From Oscillospiraceae bacterium UBA3851 (lineage in GTDB: Bacteria > Bacillota > Clostridia > Oscillospirales > Oscillospiraceae), in NCBI GenBank assembly GCA_002392625.1, contig DGHJ01000042.1:1-10306 (forward strand): a stretch of 10,306 nucleotides of DNA. The letters are read 5' to 3'. The notes below the pieces were generated by a model. It had not been told where the DNA came from. It did not search any database and was given only the letters and a program-made list of their open reading frames with translations. The translations under genes were made by a program, and so were the position numbers. Of this stretch, positions 6,861 through 10,306 are shown piece after piece. Within the stretch, counting starts at the first letter, position 1, and every line of letters begins with the position of its first letter.

Positions 6861-7527
6861 GATCAAGCCCGTATTGGAGGCCGGGGAGGTCTCCAGAACG
6901 TATCCGGGAGAGAGCCCGGTGTATGCGCTCAAGAGCACCAGCCTCCGCTTCATGCCGGGGGAGTTCACGGCCATCATCGGCCGCAGCGGCTCCGGCAAGA
7001 GCACCCTGCTGCGGATTCTGGGGACGCTGGATAAGTCGGACACAGGGGAGCTGATTATCGAGGGCCATTGCGTCAGCCGCCTGCCGGAGGCGGAGGTCGC
7101 CCGGTTCCGGAGGCGGCGCATCGGCTTCGTCCATCAGGACTACAACCTGTTCCCGGAGTACACGGCCTGGGAAAACGTGATCTTCCCCATCCGCCTGGAC
7201 GGGGCGGCGGAGGACAGGGCGAAAACGGAGGAGCTGCTCAGCCGCCTGGGCATCCTCCCGTGCCGGGACCGGTTTCCCCACGAGCTGTCCGGCGGCGAGC
7301 AGCAGCGGGTGTCGCTGGCCCGCGCGCTGGTGACAAGGCCGGCCGTGATCCTGGCGGACGAGCCCACCGGCAACCTGGACGCGGAAAATTCCCAGCGGGT
7401 CGCGGAGCTGCTGCGCTTTGCCTGTGATGAATACCGCCAGACCATTATCATGGTCACCCATGACGCGGCCATGGCTGACTACGCCGACCGGATCCTGCGG
7501 ATCAAGGACGGCGTGGTCAGCGAATGA
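6853..7527 (+). CDS. ABC transporter ATP-binding protein, MacB/LolD type
   Basis: A 224-aa ATPase, standard length for the MacB/LolD/FtsE family that pairs with FtsX-type permeases. Walker A is GRSGSGKST (43-51, K49), the Q-loop glutamine is Q95 in FVHQDYNLF, the signature is LSGGE (145-149), Walker B ends in ILADEPTG with catalytic E170, the D-loop is GNLD, and the H-loop is H203 in MVTHD. It should energise the permease encoded just upstream by ATP-driven dimer closure. The start at 6853 has AAAGGAG with 9 nt spacing inside the end of the permease gene; an in-frame opening back to 6817 lacks such a site. It is the last gene of the operon; a hairpin-dense region follows. Confidence 0.96.
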   Translation: MTEIKPVLEAGEVSRTYPGESPVYALKSTSLRFMPGEFTAIIGRSGSGKSTLLRILGTLDKSDTGELIIEGHCVSRLPEAEVARFRRRRIGFVHQDYNLFPEYTAWENVIFPIRLDGAAEDRAKTEELLSRLGILPCRDRFPHELSGGEQQRVSLARALVTRPAVILADEPTGNLDAENSQRVAELLRFACDEYRQTIIMVTHDAAMADYADRILRIKDGVVSE

Positions 7528-7605
7528 GAGGGCGCGGAAACGCGCCTCACCACCGGCGGCGCACCGGGCGGGGCATTCAGAAGAATGATCGGACACAAGC
7601 CACGA

Positions 7606-7629
7606 GGGCGGGAGCCAAAGCTCCCGCCC
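7606..7629. repeat. Left outer hairpin (GGGCGGGAGC / GCTCCCGCCC)
   Basis: Perfect 10-bp GC-rich stem with CAAA loop. No T-run follows on the plus strand. Its sequence recurs as the right outer hairpin. Confidence 0.85.
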
Positions 7630-7636
7630 CTGAGAC

Positions 7637-7667
7637 TGTCAAAAAACGGCCTTGCCGTTTTTTGACA
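7637..7667. terminator. Bidirectional intrinsic-terminator-like hairpin
   Basis: TGTCAAAAAACGGC (7637-7650) and its exact complement (7654-7667) form a 14-bp stem with a 3-nt CTT loop. Read either way, a short CGGC/GCCG core is preceded by six A and followed by six T, so it can act as a Rho-independent terminator for the ABC operon (plus) and proC (minus). The four-pair GC core is short, so strength is uncertain. Confidence 0.65.
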
Positions 7668-7695
7668 AAAGGCTTGCAGCCTACTGCGCGCACTC

Positions 7696-7718
7696 ATTGT
7701 CCGCTAATGGCGGACAAT
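7696..7718. repeat. Inner hairpin ATTGTCCGC / GCGGACAAT
   Basis: Perfect 9-bp stem with a TAATG loop. No T-run follows. Part of the compound element; separate role unknown. Confidence 0.8.
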
Positions 7719-7743
7719 TCGCACACTTCGTAGTCTGATAGGT

Positions 7744-7776
7744 GTATTTTGCCACGTACACGCCGCGGCAAAATAC
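7744..7776. repeat. Inner hairpin GTATTTTGCC / GGCAAAATAC
   Basis: Perfect 10-bp stem around a 13-nt interior that can add two CG pairs after one mismatch. Part of the compound element. Confidence 0.8.
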
Positions 7777-7787
7777 GATTAAATAGC

Positions 7788-7809
7788 TTCGCGCCGTGCG
7801 CGGCGCGAA
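7788..7809. repeat. Inner hairpin TTCGCGCCG / CGGCGCGAA
   Basis: Perfect 9-bp GC-rich stem with a TGCG tetraloop. Part of the compound element. Confidence 0.8.
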
Positions 7810-7835
7810 CTCTGCGAGGCTTTTTTGACAAGGCA

Positions 7836-7883
7836 CGAGGGCGGGAGCCAAAGCTCCCGCCCTCGCATTATATTTTTATATTT
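7836..7883 (+). terminator. Right outer hairpin with A/T-rich tail, terminator-like for plus-strand transcripts
   Basis: CGAGGGCGGGAGC (7836-7848) pairs perfectly with 7853-7865 over 13 bp around a CAAA loop. On the plus strand a T-rich but interrupted tail follows (7869-7886). It would block read-through from the ABC operon into proC. On the minus strand the hairpin lies just after proC but has no adjacent T-run. Confidence 0.6.
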
Positions 7884-7884
7884 T

Positions 7885-8697
7885 TTATTCGGCCCGGCCC
7901 AGCTCCCGGTTCTTCTCCCAGGCGGCGATCACCGCGTCCATGACGGTGCCCCGGAAGGCGCCCCGCTCCAGGGTGCGGACGCCCTGGATGGTGCTGCCCG
8001 CCGGGGAGCAGACGGCGTCCTTCAGCGCGCCGGGATGGTCGCCGGAAAGGCGGGCCATTCTGGCCGCGCCCTCCACCATCTGAGCGGCGTAGGCCATGGC
8101 CTTGGGCCGGGGCAAGCCGCAGGCCACGCCGCCGTCGGCCAGGGCTTCCAGGAAGAGGTCCACGAAAGCGGGGCCGCAGCCGGACAGGGCGGAGGCCGCG
8201 TCCATGAGTCCTTCCGGCAGGGGGTCCACCGTTCCCGCGGCGGAGAGCAGGGCGGCAAAGGCGGCCAGCTCGGCCTCCGTCACGCCCGCTCCGCAATACT
8301 GCACCGCCCCGGCGCCCACGGCGATGGGGGTGTTGGGCATCATGCGGATCACGGGCCAGTCGCCGCCGGCCATGGCCCGGATTGCCTCCACGGTGAGGCC
8401 GGCGGCCATAGTCACCAGCACGAAGTGGTCCTGCCGGGCCGCCAGCACCGGAGCGATCTCCGAGAGCACGCCGGGCATCATCTGGGGCTTGACGGCCAGG
8501 AAGATGAGGTCACACCGGCTGGCGATCTCACCGTTGGTGCTTACCTGGGCGGAGGGCAGCTTCGCAGCCAGCGCCGCCGCCTTCGCCTGCGTCCGGTTGG
8601 ACAGGTACAGCTGCCCCTCCGGCGCCGACGCCGATACGATTTCCGCCACGGCGCCGCCCATGGTGCCGGTGCCGATCAATCCGATTTTTGAGAACAT
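7885..8697 (-). CDS. proC: Pyrroline-5-carboxylate reductase
   Basis: A 270-aa cytoplasmic enzyme of the usual ProC length. It reduces 1-pyrroline-5-carboxylate to L-proline with NAD(P)H, the last step of proline synthesis. The N-terminal Rossmann fold has GLIGTGTMG (6-14), with AVKPQ at 68-72. RMMPNTP (118-124) and the C-terminal dimerisation domain with SGCGPAF (172-178) and the family signature DAVCSPAGSTIQGV (227-240) are all intact. The start at 8697 gives the normal MFSKIGLIG N-terminus and has AAAGGAG 9 nt upstream. An open frame continues back to 8829 but would run through the promoter at 8726-8754. It appears to be transcribed alone, divergent from the TetM-like gene and convergent with the ABC operon. 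No other proline genes are in the window. Confidence 0.97.
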   Translation of the reverse strand: MFSKIGLIGTGTMGGAVAEIVSASAPEGQLYLSNRTQAKAAALAAKLPSAQVSTNGEIASRCDLIFLAVKPQMMPGVLSEIAPVLAARQDHFVLVTMAAGLTVEAIRAMAGGDWPVIRMMPNTPIAVGAGAVQYCGAGVTEAELAAFAALLSAAGTVDPLPEGLMDAASALSGCGPAFVDLFLEALADGGVACGLPRPKAMAYAAQMVEGAARMARLSGDHPGALKDAVCSPAGSTIQGVRTLERGAFRGTVMDAVIAAWEKNRELGRAE

Positions 8698-8725
8698 GGT
8701 GATCCGCTCCTTTCTCTTTGGGGGC

Positions 8726-8754
8726 ATTGTACCATATCCCGGCGCTTTGCGCAA
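8726..8754 (-). promoter_or_regulatory. Promoter of proC
   Basis: On the minus strand TTGCGC (8749-8754), a 17-bp spacer, then TACAAT (8726-8731), with TG one base before the -10 (extended -10). Predicted start near 8719, leader about 20 nt. Confidence 0.72.
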
Positions 8755-8771
8755 CGGCGCGGCGTTTTTCT

Positions 8772-8800
8772 TTGCTATTTGGCCGGCCGTATGGTAAAAT
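8772..8800 (+). promoter_or_regulatory. Promoter of the TetM-like GTPase gene
   Basis: TTGCTA (8772-8777), a 17-bp spacer, then TAAAAT (8795-8800), with TG one base before the -10. The spacer holds the palindrome GGCCGGCC (8781-8788). Predicted start near 8807 gives a leader of about 25 nt, too short for the attenuator leader known from tet(M). Confidence 0.7.
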
Positions 8801-8831
8801 AGCCAAAAACGTGTTAAAGGACATGTCACTT

Positions 8832-10306
8832 ATGCAGAACGTGACCGTTGGGATCCTGGCCCACGTGGACGCGGGAAAGACCACGCTGGCCGAGGCAATC
8901 TTATATCGCGCCGGGCTGCTGCGCCGGGCCGGGCGGGTGGACAGCGGCGACACCGCCATGGACACCCACGAGCTGGAGCGGCAGCGGGGCATCACCATCT
9001 TCGCCAGCCAGGCCAACCTGACGCTGGGGCCGTGGAACGTGACGCTGCTGGACACCCCCGGCCACGTGGACTTCTCCGGTGAAACGGAGCGGGTGCTCCA
9101 GGTGCTGGACTACGCCATCCTGGTCATCAGCGGCATCGACGGCGTACAGGCCCACACCCGCACGCTGTGGCGGCTGCTGGAGCACTACGCCGTGCCCACG
9201 GTGCTGTTCGTGACCAAGATGGACTTCGCCCGCCACAGCCGGGCCGAGCTGCTTCATAACCTGCGCCGGGAGCTGAGCGCCGACTGCGCCGACGCAGCCG
9301 GTCCCGATTTTGCCGAGCAGGCGGCCATGTGCCGGGAGGAACTGATGGAGTCCTATCTGTCCTCCGGCACGCTGACGGCAGCGGAGATGGGACAGGCCGT
9401 GGCCGCCCGGCAGCTCTTCCCCTGCTGGTTCGGCTCCGGGCTGAAGCTGGAGGGCGTGGACGAATTCCTGTCGGATCTGGAGCAGCTCATGCTGCCCCGG
9501 ACGTACCCCGCCGACTTCGGCGCACGGGTGTTCAAGATCGGCCACGACGGCCAGGGCAACCGGCTGACGTATCTGAAGATCACCGGCGGCGCACTGCGCG
9601 TAAAGGACGCCGTGATCTATGACGGCCGCAGTGAGAAGGTGAATCAGATCCGGCTCTATACCGGGGCCAGATTCACTGCGGCGGAGGCAGTGACCGCCGG
9701 AGGCGTGTGCGCCGTGACCGGCCTCACCGCCACGGAGAACGGCCAGGGCCTGGGCGCCGAGAGCGCCGGAAAGCCGCCCCGGCTGGAGCCGGTGATGACC
9801 TACCGGGTAGCGCTGCCCGACGGCGTGGACAGCCAGACCATGCTGCCCAGGCTGCGCACGCTGGAGGAGGAAGACCCCCTGCTGCGCGTCACCTGGGACG
9901 AGCGGCTGCAGGAGATCCACGTGAGCCTCATGGGGCAGATCCAGGCGGAGATCTTGAAAAGCCTCATCGCCCGGCGCTTCGGCGTGGAGGTGGAGATCGA
10001 CCGCGGCCGGGTGCTGTACAGGGAAACAATCGCCGACACGGTGGAGGGCGTGGGCCACTACGAGCCCCTGCGCCATTACGCCGAGGTGCATCTGCTGCTC
10101 TCCCCCCTGCCCCGCGGCAGCGGCATCCAGCTGGCCTCCGCCTGCAGCGAGGACGCCCTGGACCGCAACTGGCAGCGGCTGATATTGACCCACCTGGCGG
10201 AAAAGGTCCACCTGGGCGTGCTGACCGGCTCGCCCATCACCGATATGAAGATCACGCTGGCCGCCGGCCGTGCCCACATCAAGCACACCGAGGGCGGCGA
10301 CTTCCG
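8832..10306 (+). CDS. TetM/EF-G-like translation-factor GTPase, 3' end outside window
   Basis: 491 full codons are visible of a protein usually about 640-650 aa. It belongs to the EF-G-like group of ribosomal protection proteins, which bind the ribosome, hydrolyse GTP and displace tetracycline. G1 is AHVDAGKT (10-17), switch I RGITI (52-56), G3 DTPGH (74-78), G4 TKMD (128-131; Thr replaces the usual Asn), and G5 may be in FGSGL (200-204). Domain II spans about 230-310, domain III about 318-392 (with DPLLRVTWDE and SLMGQIQAEI, as in TetM), and domain IV begins near 395 and includes KHTEGGDF (484-491). The start at 8832 has AAAGGA 10 nt upstream; an in-frame ATG at 8823 is only 1 nt from it. 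The divergence and the absence of a mobile context suggest a resident translation-factor paralogue as much as an acquired resistance gene. It is not canonical EF-G. Confidence 0.92.
   Translation, partial: MQNVTVGILAHVDAGKTTLAEAILYRAGLLRRAGRVDSGDTAMDTHELERQRGITIFASQANLTLGPWNVTLLDTPGHVDFSGETERVLQVLDYAILVISGIDGVQAHTRTLWRLLEHYAVPTVLFVTKMDFARHSRAELLHNLRRELSADCADAAGPDFAEQAAMCREELMESYLSSGTLTAAEMGQAVAARQLFPCWFGSGLKLEGVDEFLSDLEQLMLPRTYPADFGARVFKIGHDGQGNRLTYLKITGGALRVKDAVIYDGRSEKVNQIRLYTGARFTAAEAVTAGGVCAVTGLTATENGQGLGAESAGKPPRLEPVMTYRVALPDGVDSQTMLPRLRTLEEEDPLLRVTWDERLQEIHVSLMGQIQAEILKSLIARRFGVEVEIDRGRVLYRETIADTVEGVGHYEPLRHYAEVHLLLSPLPRGSGIQLASACSEDALDRNWQRLILTHLAEKVHLGVLTGSPITDMKITLAAGRAHIKHTEGGDF

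Larger units (their letters stand above)
7595..7865. repeat. Compound multi-hairpin intergenic element with flanking 35-bp direct repeats
   Basis: Six hairpins of 9-14 bp follow one another: 7606-7629, 7637-7667, 7696-7718, 7744-7776, 7788-7809 and 7836-7865. The outer two are copies of one sequence: 7595-7629 and 7828-7862 agree at 34 of 35 positions, 233 bp apart. Because each outer copy is itself palindromic and TGTCAAAAAA occurs inside the left copy (7637-7646) and inverted inside the right (7821-7830), the unit also reads as having long terminal inverted repeats. It encodes no transposase. It may be a MITE-like or REP-like dispersed element, a stacked bidirectional terminator, or a structured RNA; sequence alone cannot decide. 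Confidence 0.75.
7528..7884. other. Hairpin-dense intergenic region between converging ABC operon and proC
   Basis: No credible gene is present in these 357 bp; short open frames lack ribosome binding sites and change reading where the inverted repeats turn. A small hairpin follows the ATPase stop directly (GGCGCG 7531-7536, GAAA loop, CGCGCC 7541-7546). The compound repeat at 7595-7865 fills most of the rest. The last 19 bp before the proC stop are almost pure A/T. Confidence 0.8.

Noticed and set aside
7595..7865. CRISPR array
   Set aside because: Only two copies of the long repeat, no regular spacers, the repeats are terminator-like hairpins, and no cas gene is present.
7524..7943. Small proteins in the hairpin region (frames of 64-72 codons)
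   Set aside because: No ribosome binding sites, and the sequence is explained by inverted repeats; peptides are Arg/Pro-rich and unlike neighbours.
8698..8829. N-terminal extension of ProC
   Set aside because: The region contains the proC promoter and the divergent promoter; ProC proteins start at the Rossmann strand as they do from 8697.
8901..10286. 461-codon open frame on the minus strand opposite the TetM-like gene
   Set aside because: The plus strand carries all the GTPase motifs; the antisense protein has no domain and no start signals.
1..10306. tRNA, rRNA, known riboswitch, insertion sequence or attachment site
   Set aside because: I looked for cloverleaf-like arms, transposase motifs and integrase sites and saw none; the tet(M)-type attenuator leader is also absent.

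Overview
The window looks like chromosomal DNA from a GC-rich Firmicute, most plausibly a gut clostridium of the Oscillospiraceae/Ruminococcaceae type. By eye the DNA is GC-rich. Promoters are sigma-A-like hexamers with 16-17 bp spacers, genes have strong GGAG-type ribosome binding sites, and the gene families (a FtsX-type ABC exporter with its own two-component system, a TetM-like GTPase, a soluble Hanks kinase) are common in that group. The taxonomic call is inference; no rRNA or marker gene is present.

Layout. (1) 1-2044, minus strand: a two-gene operon of an unrecognised soluble 393-aa protein followed, with an 11-bp overlap, by a eukaryotic-type Ser/Thr kinase whose C-terminus lies off the left edge. 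A good minus-strand promoter sits at 2092-2120. (2) 2045-2285: divergent intergenic region with that promoter, a candidate plus-strand promoter and a GC-rich leader hairpin. (3) 2286-7527, plus strand: OmpR-type response regulator, short-sensor histidine kinase (4-bp overlap), a 909-aa permease made of two FtsX/MacB-like halves, and its ATPase (8-bp overlap). Between kinase and permease, an 11-bp-spaced direct repeat (TGTAAG...TGTAAG) followed by an extended -10 looks like the response regulator's own target promoter. (4) 7528-7884: a convergent intergenic region almost entirely filled by perfect hairpins, bounded by a 35-bp near-identical direct repeat 233 bp apart. (5) 7885-8697, minus strand: proC. 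(6) 8698-8831: back-to-back divergent promoters. (7) 8832-end, plus strand: an EF-G/TetM-like ribosomal-protection-type GTPase, cut by the right edge.

How the parts work together. The response regulator, sensor and ABC exporter form a self-contained sensing-and-response module: the membrane kinase senses an envelope signal, the regulator binds the repeat before the permease gene, and the exporter moves or removes the signal, by analogy with bacitracin/lantibiotic or macrolide (MacAB-like) modules. The Ser/Thr kinase and its partner form a separate intracellular signalling pair of unknown target. proC is housekeeping proline synthesis. The TetM-like gene may protect ribosomes or may be a diverged translation factor. 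The least explained parts are the 393-aa kinase partner and the multi-hairpin element at 7595-7865.
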